Source: Chitinophagales bacterium (GTDB lineage: Bacteria; Bacteroidota; Bacteroidia; Chitinophagales; CAIODY01). From it: a stretch of 64,000 nt of DNA. Positions 48,677 to 61,168 of this stretch are shown one piece after another. Under the pieces are notes generated by a model that did not search any database, was not told the origin of the DNA, and saw only the letters and a list, made by a program, of their open reading frames with translations. Position 1 is the stretch's first letter, and each line of letters starts with the position of its first letter. The stretch is from assembly GCA_947452995.1 (NCBI GenBank), contig CANGEV010000008.1, positions 1 to 64,000 of the forward strand. Reading direction: 5' to 3'. The position numbers and the translations under genes were made by a program.

Positions 48677-50656
48677 TTAGTTTTTCACAAAAGACTTAAT
48701 ATGGTGTCCATGATTCGTATTCACCTCTACGTAGTAATTACCTGTTCCTAATGAAGCGATATTAATAAGGTGATTACAATCTTCAATCATCAATTGCCCC
48801 AATGAATTGTAAATGCGTATGGATGTTATCTTTTCTGTATTAGGTAACTGAACTTGTATTCGGTCAAATGCTGGATTAGGGTATACCAAGCAATCAAAAG
48901 TAGATTGTAAATTAACTAGCGCGTTGGCGAAAGGCGCATTTACGTTTAAATCACTGTTATAAGTAACCGTTCCGCTATTATTCAAAATCCATTGATTAGG
49001 GTCGAACACAATTGCATTTGCCAAATTTATTGTGCGTCCACAATTGAAATATAAAGTATCCGAACTACGATCAACATAAACACGCACTGTGGTATCTCCC
49101 TGTGCCGTGTGAAATAAAACCTCTAAATCTGTTTTGAAAAGTGGGGTAATTGTAGGAGCTGAGCTTGTTTGTGAAATGACTAGTCCTACTTTGTTGCCAA
49201 CCTGATTCCATGTTGCACTAAAGGTGGGATATCCTTCTCCAAAGTACCATTGATTCATATAGTCGTTGAGATTTAATCCACTGACCGTTTCAGCAACTTG
49301 TTTAAAGTCGACCCCAGTCGCTACTGTGTTTGCATATTGCTGTTGAAACTGTTTTAAGGTTTCAAAAAATAAGCTATCATTATTCATTATGAAACGCAAG
49401 GTGTGAATGATTGCACTTCCTTTGTCATAGGTAAGACGTGAATCAAAAATTCTGTTTTCATTCGTTGTGTCATCCACATAAACACTTCCTGCAGGGGAGG
49501 AAAGTACGCTTTGGTGAACCCCATCCATTTGAGTTCTTGCAGCAGTCGATCCATTAAAATGCTCTTGATATAAATGTTCTGTATAGGAAGCGAAGCCTTC
49601 ATTCACCCAAATATCTTTCCAGGTAGCGCAGGTAACATTATCTCCGAACCACTGATGTCCCAATTCATGTACGATTACATCTAATGAATTAAAACTTCCA
49701 ATTGTAGTCATCGTTTGATGCTCCATTCCTCCGCCTAGTGGTGCCATGCAGTGACCATACTTTTCATCATAAAAGGGGTATCTGCCGTATTCTTGTGACA
49801 AATAGTCAATCATTGAACCCGTCGCATCAATATTCGTTTTAAAGAGAGCTAGGGTGTTAGGGTTATTGTAAATATAATTTTGAATTAAAACACTATCATT
49901 GGTTCCTGTAAGTGCTTGTTTGAATGAATAATCTACATACGGCGCCACACTTATTGAAATCAAATAGTAATCTATCATATGACGGCTTTTCCAGTAATAT
50001 TTATCTTGATTGGAATTAACAGCAGTAATGCTTTTCAGAACCCCATTTGAGCCAGCTTTACAATTGTTAGGAATTGTAATGTACACATCACTGGAATCAA
50101 TTTTATCATGCAGTGATTGTTTGCAGGGCCACCATAAATAGGCACTATAGGATTCTGACATGGTATAACTAACTTGTGTACCCCATGATGGAGAGCTAGT
50201 TGTGGTAATTCCCGCACCTAAACCTGCACCGCCTGGGGCTGCTCCATTTCCATGATAATAAATCACACTTTGAAATGCGGCGCCTTTATTCAATGAATTT
50301 GGAAGCGTTACTTCGCGCGTATTCCCAACAACATTAAAGTTTAATTTTTGTCCATTAAATAGAACCGAATCTACCATCATTGCATTGGCTAATTCAAATA
50401 CATACAGGGACATCGAATTTGCTATCACACTTGCTTTAGTCGTTACACTGCCACTTATATTGCTATTTAAATTACTCATGGCAACATCTAATTTTACATA
50501 GTTAATATCGTAGTCATTTTCATTGGCTAACGATTTTAAATTAGGGTGTGGAGTAGAAAAATGATTCATTTTAGTGCTTGCGCAGGGATGGATGGTGTTT
50601 TGACCTAACGCGCATGAACTAATAAAGAGGCAAACAAGAAATACTAACTTTTGCAT
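48677..50656 (-). CDS. M1 family metallopeptidase with type-A T9SS sorting domain
   Basis: VIVHELGHQWFGDNVTCATWKDIWVNEGFASYTEHLY (HExxH…E); C-term VYPNPAFDRIQVQLPNTEKITSIRIYNSLGQL. Confidence 0.93.
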   Translation of the reverse strand: MQKLVFLVCLFISSCALGQNTIHPCASTKMNHFSTPHPNLKSLANENDYDINYVKLDVAMSNLNSNISGSVTTKASVIANSMSLYVFELANAMMVDSVLFNGQKLNFNVVGNTREVTLPNSLNKGAAFQSVIYYHGNGAAPGGAGLGAGITTTSSPSWGTQVSYTMSESYSAYLWWPCKQSLHDKIDSSDVYITIPNNCKAGSNGVLKSITAVNSNQDKYYWKSRHMIDYYLISISVAPYVDYSFKQALTGTNDSVLIQNYIYNNPNTLALFKTNIDATGSMIDYLSQEYGRYPFYDEKYGHCMAPLGGGMEHQTMTTIGSFNSLDVIVHELGHQWFGDNVTCATWKDIWVNEGFASYTEHLYQEHFNGSTAARTQMDGVHQSVLSSPAGSVYVDDTTNENRIFDSRLTYDKGSAIIHTLRFIMNNDSLFFETLKQFQQQYANTVATGVDFKQVAETVSGLNLNDYMNQWYFGEGYPTFSATWNQVGNKVGLVISQTSSAPTITPLFKTDLEVLFHTAQGDTTVRVYVDRSSDTLYFNCGRTINLANAIVFDPNQWILNNSGTVTYNSDLNVNAPFANALVNLQSTFDCLVYPNPAFDRIQVQLPNTEKITSIRIYNSLGQLMIEDCNHLINIASLGTGNYYVEVNTNHGHHIKSFVKN

Positions 50657-50763
50657 AGGTTGTAATTAAGAAATAAAAATAAACAATATCTTGCTGTTCG
50701 TCGAATTCTGTTGAATTAATAAACCTTTCATTGGTTACCTTTGTTAATAGAAAAAGCACATTT

Positions 50764-52680
50764 ATGTATCGCCACTTGCAGCATTTTATAGAGGTATTGG
50801 AAAAACACAATGAATTGATTCGTGTGAAGACGTATGTGAATCCTTACTTAGAGATTTCTGAAATTACGGATCGTTTATCGAAGTCGGAAAATATGAACAA
50901 GGCGATTTTGTTTGAAAATACGGGATATGATTTTCCTGTATTAATTAATTCAATGGGTTCTTATAAGCGTATTTGTTTGGCATTAGGTGTTGAAGAGTTA
51001 GATGAAGTCAAGGCAGATATGGAAGATCTTTTCAAGCAGCTCACGAAGCCGCAAGAGAGTCTTTTAGATAAATTAAAATTGTTACCACAGTTAGGTAAAA
51101 TCTCTTCTTGGATGCCAAAGGTGGTGAGTGGAAAAGGTGCTTGTCAGGAGGTTGTGATGTCTGATCCTGATATCACAAAACTGCCTGTTTTAACGTGTTG
51201 GCCAGAAGATGGAGGTCCGTTTATCACTTTGCCGGTTATTCATACAAAAGATCCGCTCACTGGCATTCGCAATGTTGGAATGTATCGCATGCAAATCTTC
51301 GACAAAACATTAACTGGTATGCATTGGCATAAACATAAAGTTTCTGCTCGGCATTATGAAGAGTATAAAAAGCTTGGAAAAAAGATGCCAGTGGCCGTTG
51401 TTTTAGGAGGTGATCCGGTCTACACTTATTCTGCTACGGCGCCTTTACCTGATAATGTCGACGAACATATGTTGGCAGGATTTCTACGTAAGAAAAAAGT
51501 AGAATTGGTTAAGTGTATTTCTCAACCTGAATTGGAAGTACCTGCAGATGCTGATTTTGTGATAGAAGGATATGTCGATCCGCAAGAGGATTGGATTTGG
51601 GAAGGGCCGTTTGGTGATCATACAGGTTATTATTCATTGGCTGATTGGTATCCACGCTTCCATGTCACAGCAATAACACATCGCAAGAATGCAGTATTCC
51701 CCGCTACTATCGTTGGTATTCCACCACAAGAAGATGCATGGATAGGGAAAGCGACAGAACGTATTTTTCTTGCTCCAATAAAAATGACGATGATTCCAGA
51801 AATCGTTGACATGGAATTGCCTGTTGAAGGTGTGTTTCATAATTTAACGATTGTTAAAATACAAAAGTCATATCCTGGTCAAGCGCAAAAAGTAATGAAT
51901 GCCATGTGGGGAGCTGGTCAAATGATGTTCAATAAAATTTTGGTAGTAGTAGATGGAGAGGTTGATATTCATAATTACGAAGCTGTCGCAAAATACGTAA
52001 GTGAAAATTGTAATCCTGCTACCGATATCTATTTCTCGCAAGGCCCAATGGATGTATTGGATCACAGCTGTAGCAAAACAGGCTTCGGTGGTAAATTGTG
52101 TGTCGATGGAACGAAGAAGCTGCCTGAAGAAATTATGTTTGAGGAAATGCCAATAAAAGGACAGCCTATTGATGCAGATCTTCTTAAGTCTAAATATGAT
52201 TTTATTCAAGACCTTCGCGTTAATTTAACTGCCAAAGGAATTGCTACGCTGTTTGTAACCGTACAAAAAAAGCAGAAAGGTGATGTAAAGAAATGGGCTA
52301 ATCTTTTGTCTGAAGAATCACTACTTAGCGATATTAAAACGATTCTATTTATCGATGCTGCAGTTGATTTGCAACATACTGCAGATGTGTTGTGGCGTGC
52401 ATGTAATAATGCAGATGCAAGAAGAGATATTTGGACCTATCAACCGACAGATAAGCGCGCCAAAATGATTGTAGATGGCACTACCAAGACGGCTAATCTA
52501 GATGCTTTTACACGTGATTGGCCAAACATCCTAACGCATACCAAAGAGACGATTGCGTTAGTTGATGGTCGTTGGAATGAATATGGCTTGGGTACTTTTA
52601 TTGAATCACCGTCTTTGCGCTATCAAGCACAAACGTATGGCAGAGGCGCGGTGATCACAGCGTCTGAATTAGAAAAATAA
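50764..52680 (+). CDS. UbiD family decarboxylase (likely menaquinone pathway)
   Basis: EGPFGDHTGYYSLADWYPRFHVTAITHRKNAVFPATIVGIPPQEDAWIGKATERIFL. Confidence 0.9.
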   Translation: MYRHLQHFIEVLEKHNELIRVKTYVNPYLEISEITDRLSKSENMNKAILFENTGYDFPVLINSMGSYKRICLALGVEELDEVKADMEDLFKQLTKPQESLLDKLKLLPQLGKISSWMPKVVSGKGACQEVVMSDPDITKLPVLTCWPEDGGPFITLPVIHTKDPLTGIRNVGMYRMQIFDKTLTGMHWHKHKVSARHYEEYKKLGKKMPVAVVLGGDPVYTYSATAPLPDNVDEHMLAGFLRKKKVELVKCISQPELEVPADADFVIEGYVDPQEDWIWEGPFGDHTGYYSLADWYPRFHVTAITHRKNAVFPATIVGIPPQEDAWIGKATERIFLAPIKMTMIPEIVDMELPVEGVFHNLTIVKIQKSYPGQAQKVMNAMWGAGQMMFNKILVVVDGEVDIHNYEAVAKYVSENCNPATDIYFSQGPMDVLDHSCSKTGFGGKLCVDGTKKLPEEIMFEEMPIKGQPIDADLLKSKYDFIQDLRVNLTAKGIATLFVTVQKKQKGDVKKWANLLSEESLLSDIKTILFIDAAVDLQHTADVLWRACNNADARRDIWTYQPTDKRAKMIVDGTTKTANLDAFTRDWPNILTHTKETIALVDGRWNEYGLGTFIESPSLRYQAQTYGRGAVITASELEK

Positions 52681-52691
52681 TTCGAAGGGAT

Positions 52692-54161
52692 TTAACGGCT
52701 ATAATTAGGGGCTTCTTTGGTGATGACGATGTCATGCGCATGACTTTCTCTGATGCCGGCATTTGTTATTTTAACAAATTGTGCATTCTGCAAAGTGCGT
52801 ATATCTTTAGCTCCACAATAGCCCATACCTGCGCGAAGCCCACCAATGAATTGGGTCATTACTTCCTGTAACGTACCTTTATATGGGACACGACCAACGA
52901 TACCTTCTGGTACCAACTTCTTTACATCATCTTCTACATCTTGGAAGTAACGATCCTTGCTGCCATCTTGCATCGCTTCAACAGAACCCATGCCACGATA
53001 AGATTTGAATTTACGTCCTTCGTAAATAATGGTCTCTCCTGGTGATTCTTCTGTTCCTGCGAAAATACTACCCGCCATAACAATATCAGCACCCGCAACA
53101 AGTGCTTTAACTACATCACCCGTATAACGGATACCACCGTCCGCAATGATTCCAACTTTTGTTCCTTTCAAGGCCGCTTTTACGTCCATAATGGCGTGTA
53201 ATTGCGGGACACCTGCTCCGGCAACAATACGTGTTGTACAGATACTGCCAGGGCCAATTCCTACTTTCACTGCATCTGCTCCAGCAGCCGCTAATGCTTT
53301 AGCTGCGGCGCCTGTAGCAATATTACCCGCTATTAAATTAAGCTTCGGATATTTTTTGCGAACAGTTTTTACCATTTCTATAACACCCTTGCTATGTCCA
53401 TGCGCAGTATCAATCGTAATAGCATCCACACCTACATTCACCAAAGCTTCTACTCGCTCTAAGGTATCTTTGGTGATTCCAACTGCAGCTCCCACCATCA
53501 ATCGACCGTGCTGATCTTTAGATGCGTTCGGATGTGAAGTTAATTTTTGAATATCGCGATAGGTGATTAATCCAACTAATTTCCCCGCCTTATTTACTAC
53601 AGGCAATTTTTCAACCTTATATTGACGGAGAATTTTTTCTGCGTTTTGAAGTGTAGTTCCTTCCGGAGCTGTAACTAAACGACCTGTCGTCATTACCTCC
53701 TTTACTTTCTTCGAAAAAGTGCGCTCAAAACGTAAGTCACGATTGGTAATTATACCAACCAATTTCCCTTTTTCATCCACCACAGGAATACCGCCGATGC
53801 GGTTATCTTTCATCAATTTTAAAGCTTGTGCTATTGTGGCATCCGGACTTAAAGTCACTGGATCGAGGATCATTCCGCTTTCTGCACGCTTTACCTTTCT
53901 AACTTCTTCTGCTTGAGCTGTTATGCTCATGTTTTTATGTAAAATCCCCATACCGCCGATCTGTGCAATAGCAATTGCCATCGTAGAATCCGTTACCGTA
54001 TCCATCGCTGCTGAAATAACAGGGACATTTAACGAAATGCGAGTAGTAAGATTCGAGCGAGTATTAACCTCTCTAGGTAAAACGTCTGAATAAGCCGGAA
54101 CGAGAAGTACATCATCGAAGGTTAGACCTTCACCAATGAATTTAGAATTTTGTTTAGCCAT
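52692..54161 (-). CDS. guaB: IMP dehydrogenase
   Basis: [23 protein letters not shown] pair; [21 protein letters not shown]. Confidence 0.97.
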   Translation of the reverse strand: MAKQNSKFIGEGLTFDDVLLVPAYSDVLPREVNTRSNLTTRISLNVPVISAAMDTVTDSTMAIAIAQIGGMGILHKNMSITAQAEEVRKVKRAESGMILDPVTLSPDATIAQALKLMKDNRIGGIPVVDEKGKLVGIITNRDLRFERTFSKKVKEVMTTGRLVTAPEGTTLQNAEKILRQYKVEKLPVVNKAGKLVGLITYRDIQKLTSHPNASKDQHGRLMVGAAVGITKDTLERVEALVNVGVDAITIDTAHGHSKGVIEMVKTVRKKYPKLNLIAGNIATGAAAKALAAAGADAVKVGIGPGSICTTRIVAGAGVPQLHAIMDVKAALKGTKVGIIADGGIRYTGDVVKALVAGADIVMAGSIFAGTEESPGETIIYEGRKFKSYRGMGSVEAMQDGSKDRYFQDVEDDVKKLVPEGIVGRVPYKGTLQEVMTQFIGGLRAGMGYCGAKDIRTLQNAQFVKITNAGIRESHAHDIVITKEAPNYSR

Positions 54162-54232
54162 ATGCAAAGGTAAGGCAAAATTTTTAAAATTGGCACCACT
54201 TTTATATCCTTCCTTTGTTTTAGCTTTACCAG

Positions 54233-56464
54233 ATGAAGCGATTTATTGTTTTTAGCCTCCTTTTATTTATCTCTTTTTACATAGCTAACGCACAAACTGC
54301 TTTGCAATTAAAAGTGTATAGCTTCCCTAAAAGCTTTCCTGAAAAGTATGCCTTCGACCCAAAGCATGCCTATGAAGAAATGCTTAAACAAAAGCGTCCG
54401 AATGGGTACAAACGCAGTGTTTATGAACGATATGCTGAAGCTATGAGTTATCAAAAAACGGATGCATTTACAGAAGGTGACATGTATTTGAATTGGACCG
54501 AAATGGAAACGTATTTGAATGACATTGTGCACCGCCTTGCGAAATCAAATTCGGCCTATGCTAATATGACGGCTTACGTAAAGCGCAGTCCAGATATGAA
54601 TGCATTTTGTATTCATGACGGAAGTTTTTTTATAAATATTGGGCTTCTTGCAGAAGTGAAAAACGAAGCAGCATTGGCGAATGTATTGGGCCATGAAATG
54701 TCGCATTATTTAATGCACCATCTTGAGCAGTCTTATTTAGAAATGGCTAAAGTGAATACCAAACGTAAGCGGAATTCAAATAGAGATGAAGTACTCGCCA
54801 ACCTACACCAAAATCGTGGTCGCGAAATGCAAGCCGATAGTCTTGGTGCTTTTCTTGCAGCTACTGCTGGCTACAGCATAAAGGAAGGACTCGGAAATTT
54901 CTATATGCTTTTACAAATGGAGGAGAAGGAGTTGAGTAGAGCTCAAAATACTGACAGAAAATTACATATTGATGATGAGGATGGTGTGAGCATTGATAAA
55001 GACGAAAAAGGAGACAAAGTAATTTCTAGTCACCCAGATTTAAAACGTCGCATTCGTAATTATAAAAAATTAGCAAAAAGATATAAATCAAACCAAGAAC
55101 TAGGGGAGGATGCAAACTTTCTAAATATGCAGAAAATGGCTCGACTTGAAGTGCTGAATTTATTGAAAGAGCAACAAGATTATCGTGCATGTGTTGAAAG
55201 AGCTATGACCTACTATCTCTTTGACCCGAATAATGACGCCTATGTTTATTATATTTTGGAAGGTATAAGAAGAGAACTTTTTTTACATCCCAAAGAGCTT
55301 GATCACCCATTTATTACAGATAATTATGATGAGAATTATTATCCGTTGAAACAAAAGGGGATATTAGCTAATTTAAGAATATTAGTACCAGATACTACAA
55401 ACTGGAAAAATATTGTAGCATCAGAATTGTTAATAGCCGATACACTAAAACGATATCCTTTTGTAACTTGGAAAGGTGCATTTGCTTATTTTTCGAAGGT
55501 GGCTAAAAAGCGCGGTATAGGAGAGTGTTATTTAACAATGGCTTTGTTTGAATCCGATTTAGATAAGCGAGCTTCATTACTAGACAGATACCTTGCGCAA
55601 GACAAGATTCTTTATCGGGAGTATGCCAAAAGTTTGCAGCAAAACCGCTTGACAGAATCTATAAAGGGGAATACGAAAGAACTAATTTTAGCTAACGAAG
55701 TAGCCTTTGTGGAAGATCATAGTTATGGTTATCATTATCGTAGGCTTACTTCGCAAGCGAATTCGAAAGGGATTATTAGAACCATTGAACGATTGGTTAA
55801 AAAGGAATTTCCTAACAAAGAGCTCATCGTTTATAATGATTTGGAAAAGGATAATTTTTCGAAGGCAATGCGATATAAGCAAGTAATGCTTGCGGCTTAT
55901 GCTTGGAGTCAGGCGAAAGGTCAAGTGGAGGAGGAAGTAGAGGAAAGTGCTAACGAAGATGCAATAAAACTTATGCAAGATGCAGACCCAGCGAATAGCA
56001 AACGGAAGGTTCAAACTTCAGAAGATTTCTATTCACCTTTTGCAAATAGAAAGTCAAAAAATAATGTAACCATCGAATCAGATCAAGCTAATTTATTTAT
56101 GCTGAATCCGGAAATTTGGAAAGTTTTTAATAGCGAAAAATTGTATGCGTTAGAATTACTTAATGTTGTTTCTTTCACGGACAAGACCCAAGTTTTTGGT
56201 TCCCATATGGGGTGGGCGTATTTATGCTTACCGTATATTCCATATATACTTTTGCAAGACTTGTACCTTCGTGTCGCATTTGGCTCAAATAAGTATTCGT
56301 ATCAAGTAAAGTATTACAGTTTTTCTCCAACAGATAAAAAGTATACGAATTGGTACGTTGCAGAAACGGTGCATTATAAAATGTATAAGCCTTATTTATT
56401 GTCTACCACTTATGATGTATTACATTCTCGAAAAATCAACAACAATACGGATGAAAAGGAATAA
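54233..56464 (+). CDS. M48 family metalloprotease, secreted
   Basis: [14 protein letters not shown] (HExxH), [18 protein letters not shown]. Confidence 0.85.
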   Translation: MKRFIVFSLLLFISFYIANAQTALQLKVYSFPKSFPEKYAFDPKHAYEEMLKQKRPNGYKRSVYERYAEAMSYQKTDAFTEGDMYLNWTEMETYLNDIVHRLAKSNSAYANMTAYVKRSPDMNAFCIHDGSFFINIGLLAEVKNEAALANVLGHEMSHYLMHHLEQSYLEMAKVNTKRKRNSNRDEVLANLHQNRGREMQADSLGAFLAATAGYSIKEGLGNFYMLLQMEEKELSRAQNTDRKLHIDDEDGVSIDKDEKGDKVISSHPDLKRRIRNYKKLAKRYKSNQELGEDANFLNMQKMARLEVLNLLKEQQDYRACVERAMTYYLFDPNNDAYVYYILEGIRRELFLHPKELDHPFITDNYDENYYPLKQKGILANLRILVPDTTNWKNIVASELLIADTLKRYPFVTWKGAFAYFSKVAKKRGIGECYLTMALFESDLDKRASLLDRYLAQDKILYREYAKSLQQNRLTESIKGNTKELILANEVAFVEDHSYGYHYRRLTSQANSKGIIRTIERLVKKEFPNKELIVYNDLEKDNFSKAMRYKQVMLAAYAWSQAKGQVEEEVEESANEDAIKLMQDADPANSKRKVQTSEDFYSPFANRKSKNNVTIESDQANLFMLNPEIWKVFNSEKLYALELLNVVSFTDKTQVFGSHMGWAYLCLPYIPYILLQDLYLRVAFGSNKYSYQVKYYSFSPTDKKYTNWYVAETVHYKMYKPYLLSTTYDVLHSRKINNNTDEKE

Positions 56465-57257
56465 TAATATTGCGCGATTTGTTTTAGTTTTCTTATCATT
56501 CTTTCTTGCGGAGACGTCTTATGCAAAAGGTTTTCTAGGCAAGCGAAATTTATTTGACTACGATGTAATAGGTATGCCAATGTCGAATACACATAGCTTT
56601 GCATACACTAGAATAAAAAGCAATCATTTTGCCGTGCGTTTTGGGTATAGTCGAAGTAATTTTATAATCGGTGGCTTCCGAAATAATCAAGTGTTTGAGG
56701 CAGATTTACAAAACTATTTAGTGCCGGGTAATTATTACGGACCTATTGGCTTAAGCGCTACATCGAATCCGACTTTTAAAGCCAGTACGTATTCATTAGG
56801 TTTTCTTTTCAGTAGTTCTTATGCCAATTTAGATTTACCTGTTGGGTATTTTGCCGCATACACGCTGTTTGCAACCAAAGGAAGTTCTTCTTTACATTTG
56901 GTGGTGCCTGCAGAATATTGGCAATTTATAGCGGTAGGCCATGAGAAGGATATTATTGGGGATTATTCCTTCACATCTATTGGGAGTTCATTTGATATCG
57001 GAAAAACCTATTATTTGCATCCTGGTTTTACATTAAGTATCGGGGCTCAAATGGGCGCTTATTTAAGGTTTAGTAAAGAGCAATTTAACGAGTCGTTAAG
57101 TTTTTATAATGTCGGTTCATCACCTTTAACGCAACTTTTTTCAAGCTATCCGTATACCTTACCCAAACAAGTGCCTTATTCCCTTAATTTACTTGATGAA
57201 AATCCAGGAATTGGCTTTAGTTTAATGCCTTTTTTACGTTTTGGGTATCTTTTTTAA
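56451..57257 (+). CDS. Hypothetical secreted/outer-membrane protein
   Basis: Start [27 protein letters not shown] overlaps the upstream stop (ATGAAAAGGAATAA); aromatic-rich C-terminus ending LRFGYLF. Confidence 0.65.
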   Translation: MKRNNNIARFVLVFLSFFLAETSYAKGFLGKRNLFDYDVIGMPMSNTHSFAYTRIKSNHFAVRFGYSRSNFIIGGFRNNQVFEADLQNYLVPGNYYGPIGLSATSNPTFKASTYSLGFLFSSSYANLDLPVGYFAAYTLFATKGSSSLHLVVPAEYWQFIAVGHEKDIIGDYSFTSIGSSFDIGKTYYLHPGFTLSIGAQMGAYLRFSKEQFNESLSFYNVGSSPLTQLFSSYPYTLPKQVPYSLNLLDENPGIGFSLMPFLRFGYLF

Positions 57258-57360
57258 AGGAAATCCCTTCAGAATTTAAACGAAGTATTAAATTTTGCTT
57301 AATTGTGGTTGGTATTCTCAATTTTAAGGGGTATTTTTAGGCCTCTAAATTTTCTGTGTT

Positions 57361-60117
57361 ATGAAAAAAATAATTTTACCTTTTGGTCTAGCAATTGCTT
57401 TATTGGGAGGATTGTTTGCGTTCTCATTCCGTGAAGAGTGGGAGAGTGAAAACGAAGAAAATGAAACAGCAGAACAAGCAACGTATGCAGGTATACAACG
57501 TTTCTGGGGTATGATGCGGAATAACGTGAATACTGGTAAATTCGAAGAAAGCGATTACTATAACGCTGTTGCGCAATACAATGGAATGGGTATTGCTAAG
57601 TCATTAGGATTAAGCTGGACATCTTTGGGGCCTGACAATATCGGAGGTCGTGTTCGTTCCATTTTAATTGATAAGAAAAATCCTAACCACATGTTAGCAG
57701 GTGGTGTTTCGGGTGGATTATGGGTGAGTATGGATGCGGGTAAAACATGGAATAAGCATTCTCAAGCGGATTCTATGCAAAATATCTGTGTTACCTCACT
57801 TTGTCAAACAAAAGATGGCGACATCTATATGGGTACAGGAGAATTAGTTGGTAGCTCTGAAGTTTCTGTAGGAAATGGTGGATCTATCGGTAATATTGGA
57901 TTTCCTGGGTACGGTGTTTATAAGTCAAGCGACAATGGTGCGCATTTTACGCATTTAACCGCAACTACACCTACATCAGGCGCTCAATGGAAATATATTG
58001 ATGCCATTGCAGCTGATAACGTTGATAACAACTTAATTTATGTTGCTACACATTTGGGCTTGTATAAATCTACTGATGGTGGTGTTACCTTTGCTAAGCC
58101 GACAGGTGTGGCTGGTTCATCATGGTGTACAGACGTTAAAACAAATTCAAACGGTGATGTTATCTGTTTCTTAGGAAGCACATCCTCTACGGCAGGCAAG
58201 AACGCATTAGTTTCGAAAGATCACGGTGCAACGTTTAATGCTAAAGCAATCACAACTGGTGCTGGTTTTAATCGTATCAAGTTTGCATATGCGCCATCTG
58301 ATCCAAATTATGTTTATTGTGGTGGAGCAAATAGTTCTGCTACTTCAACTGCTGGGGTATTCAAATCCACTGATGGTGGCGAAACTTGGACTCAAATTGG
58401 TCCTGGCGGTGCAAGTACATTCAACCCATATAACCAGGCTTATTACTCGATGAGTATCGCAGTAAATCCTGCAAATAAAAATCGTATTTATACTGGTGGT
58501 CTAGATTTGTACATGTACGATCAAAATGGATGGGTGAAGTCATCCCTTTGGTATGCTTGGGAAGCGAGTCCTGTTTATGTTCACGCTGATCATCACGTTA
58601 TTACCTTCCATCCAACCAATGCTGATATTTTCTATTGTGGAACCGATGGTGGCGTATCCGAATGCGATAACGCTCGTGCCGGTGTATTAAGTTTCCATAC
58701 ACGTAATAAAGGATTAGGAGTTACACAGCTTTATGGCTTGGGTGCAGGTGTAAGCGGTGATGTTTTAGGTGGAGCACAAGACAATGGTTCGATGTACAAT
58801 AACTATAGTGGAATATATTCTACTTACTACAGTAAGGTGAAGGGTGGTGATGGCTTCCAAGCTGCTATTTCTCACGTGAACCCGAGCGCATTGTTTGCTA
58901 CAACTTATGGTGATGCTAACGGAACAGCTCCTTTGGCACGTTCACTAAATGGTGGTAATAGCTTCACAGGTATTTTAGATGTGCATATCGATGCAAATGA
59001 TGGGTCTACAGGTGGACCAGATGATCATCCTGATGAAGGAGGTTATTTCGTTACACGGATCTACCTATGGGAGAAGTTAGCAAACTTCACTTCTGTTGAT
59101 GATTCTTTGAACAACAGTCGATTGTATATGCCTACACAGAAAGGTGTTTGGGTTGCAGTTAACGCATTGACTACTTCACCAACTTGGTATAAGGTTTCAG
59201 CAGGCAATACGGTGCAGGGAGCTTTGTCATTGAAAGCAACAGAGGATGGTAATACCTTGTTTGTTGGTACGGAAGGTGGAGATGTCTATCGTATCGATAG
59301 CTTGAATGCAACTTACCCAGTTAACTATTCTGGCAATTTTACTGCAACTGCTGAAGGTCGTCAAATAAAAACAACTAAAATTTACAGTTTAGGCCGCGCA
59401 ATCACTGGTATCGCTATTGATCCTACCAATTCTGATAATATCTTGATTTCATCTGCAATGTATGGAGCATCATCATATGTAGCACGTATAACAAATGCCA
59501 CGACATCAACTTCGACAGCAAGTACGTCTTCTTCATCTGCTCAAGGTAATTTGCCAATAATGCCTTGCTATGACATTGCTATCAATCCTACCAACGCTTC
59601 GCAAGCAATTGTCGCTACAGAATTAGGAGTATTCTCTTGCGCTAATATTTGGACAGGAACACCTGTTTGGGCGAATGAAAACAATCATTTACCGAATGTG
59701 CCTGTAATGCAATTACAGTTCTCTCAAAATAAAAAAGGTGAATGGTGGTTGTTCGCTGCTACGCATGGACGTGGCGCATTCTATACACGTAGCCTTTGCG
59801 GTACTTGTGACTCGATTGCTTTAAACAATGTCAATCTTGCAACTAATGCATTAAATGCCTCTGAAAATAGTTTAAGTATTTACCCTAACCCGGCAAACGA
59901 TCAAGTTGCCTTGAATATAACTGCCGCTAAATCGGATGCCAATGCAAGTGTTCGTGTTTATTCAATGAATGGAACATTGGAATACCAAGTACAAAACCCA
60001 ATTAGTGCAGGTAGTAACAATATTAATTTAAATATCGCTGGATTTGCAACTGGAATTCATTTAGTGCAAGTTCAGATCAATGGTCATACTATTGTTAAAA
60101 AGTTAATTAAGCAATAA
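57361..60117 (+). CDS. BNR/VPS10-like sialidase-fold (beta-propeller) protein with T9SS sorting domain
   Basis: VYKSSDNGAHFTHL, GLYKSTDGGVTF, GVFKSTDGGETWTQIG repeats; C-term IYPNPANDQVALNITAAKS…IVKKLIKQ. Confidence 0.85.
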   Translation: MKKIILPFGLAIALLGGLFAFSFREEWESENEENETAEQATYAGIQRFWGMMRNNVNTGKFEESDYYNAVAQYNGMGIAKSLGLSWTSLGPDNIGGRVRSILIDKKNPNHMLAGGVSGGLWVSMDAGKTWNKHSQADSMQNICVTSLCQTKDGDIYMGTGELVGSSEVSVGNGGSIGNIGFPGYGVYKSSDNGAHFTHLTATTPTSGAQWKYIDAIAADNVDNNLIYVATHLGLYKSTDGGVTFAKPTGVAGSSWCTDVKTNSNGDVICFLGSTSSTAGKNALVSKDHGATFNAKAITTGAGFNRIKFAYAPSDPNYVYCGGANSSATSTAGVFKSTDGGETWTQIGPGGASTFNPYNQAYYSMSIAVNPANKNRIYTGGLDLYMYDQNGWVKSSLWYAWEASPVYVHADHHVITFHPTNADIFYCGTDGGVSECDNARAGVLSFHTRNKGLGVTQLYGLGAGVSGDVLGGAQDNGSMYNNYSGIYSTYYSKVKGGDGFQAAISHVNPSALFATTYGDANGTAPLARSLNGGNSFTGILDVHIDANDGSTGGPDDHPDEGGYFVTRIYLWEKLANFTSVDDSLNNSRLYMPTQKGVWVAVNALTTSPTWYKVSAGNTVQGALSLKATEDGNTLFVGTEGGDVYRIDSLNATYPVNYSGNFTATAEGRQIKTTKIYSLGRAITGIAIDPTNSDNILISSAMYGASSYVARITNATTSTSTASTSSSSAQGNLPIMPCYDIAINPTNASQAIVATELGVFSCANIWTGTPVWANENNHLPNVPVMQLQFSQNKKGEWWLFAATHGRGAFYTRSLCGTCDSIALNNVNLATNALNASENSLSIYPNPANDQVALNITAAKSDANASVRVYSMNGTLEYQVQNPISAGSNNINLNIAGFATGIHLVQVQINGHTIVKKLIKQ

Positions 60118-60143
60118 TTAGCTGATATATAATTTTTTGTAAA

Positions 60144-60180
60144 ACGCCCTGATGCAGAACACTTCAGGGCGTTTTTTTAT
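60144..60180. terminator. Rho-independent terminator
   Basis: aaaacgccctgatgcagaacacttcagggcgttttttt. Confidence 0.8.
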
Positions 60181-60232
60181 TCCAATTTTTCCGCGCTTTT
60201 TTATAACTTCGCTTTATATTATTCGGTTGAAA

Positions 60233-61168
60233 ATGGTTAAAATTCTAATAACAGGAGGAGCAGGTTTTGTGCCTAGCTCATTAGCGGATCGCTTATTACT
60301 CGACCCGAATAATTTTGTGGTTGCTGTTGATAATTTTCACACAGGTAGCAAAGATAATTTGCCTCATCCGCTTCCTGATAATTATCGTTTCTACGAATGC
60401 GATGTAAATGATTTTGCTAGCATTGGCGCAATTATGAATGAGCATCATTTCGATTATGTGTTTCATTATGCTGCTGTCGTGGGCGTCTTACGTACACTCG
60501 ACAACCCAGTGAGTGTTTTAAATGATATTGAGGGAATTAAAAATGTGCTTACATTATCAAAAGATACAGGTGTAAAGCGTGTATTTTATTCTTCTTCTAG
60601 CGAAGTCTATGGTGAGCCAGTTCATTTACCCCAAAACGAATTGACAACACCGCTTAATTCTCGTTTGCCTTACGCAATTGTAAAGAATGTTGGAGAAGCA
60701 TTTTGTCGCTCCTATTCTCAGGAATTTGGTCTCGACTATACTATATTTAGATTTTTTAATACATATGGACCAAAGCAGAGTGTCGACTTTGTAATGAGTA
60801 AGTTCATTCGCCAAGCATTAAATAACGAAGCAATCACGATTTATGGAGACGGGTCGCAAACAAGAACCTTCTGCTACATCGATGATAATTTAGATGCATG
60901 TATTAATGCGTTTAAGGAAAATAAGGTGGTGAATGATGTAGTGAATATTGGCAATGATGAAATAACTGAAATTGTTGATTTGGCCAAAGTGATTATTCGT
61001 CTTACTAATTCAAAGTCTGAGATTATTCATTTGCCACCGCTTAGGGATGGTGATATGACACGTCGTCAGCCTGATATAACTAAGATGAAAGAATTACTAA
61101 ATCGTCCTTTAACCTCTTTAGAGGATGGAATTATGAATGTGTTGAAATTAGGAAATTTTAATTTATGA
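60233..61168 (+). CDS. NAD-dependent epimerase/dehydratase (extended SDR)
   Basis: MVKILITGGAGFVPSSLADRLL; YSSSSEVYGEP; RLPYAIVKNVGE. Confidence 0.92.
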   Translation: MVKILITGGAGFVPSSLADRLLLDPNNFVVAVDNFHTGSKDNLPHPLPDNYRFYECDVNDFASIGAIMNEHHFDYVFHYAAVVGVLRTLDNPVSVLNDIEGIKNVLTLSKDTGVKRVFYSSSSEVYGEPVHLPQNELTTPLNSRLPYAIVKNVGEAFCRSYSQEFGLDYTIFRFFNTYGPKQSVDFVMSKFIRQALNNEAITIYGDGSQTRTFCYIDDNLDACINAFKENKVVNDVVNIGNDEITEIVDLAKVIIRLTNSKSEIIHLPPLRDGDMTRRQPDITKMKELLNRPLTSLEDGIMNVLKLGNFNL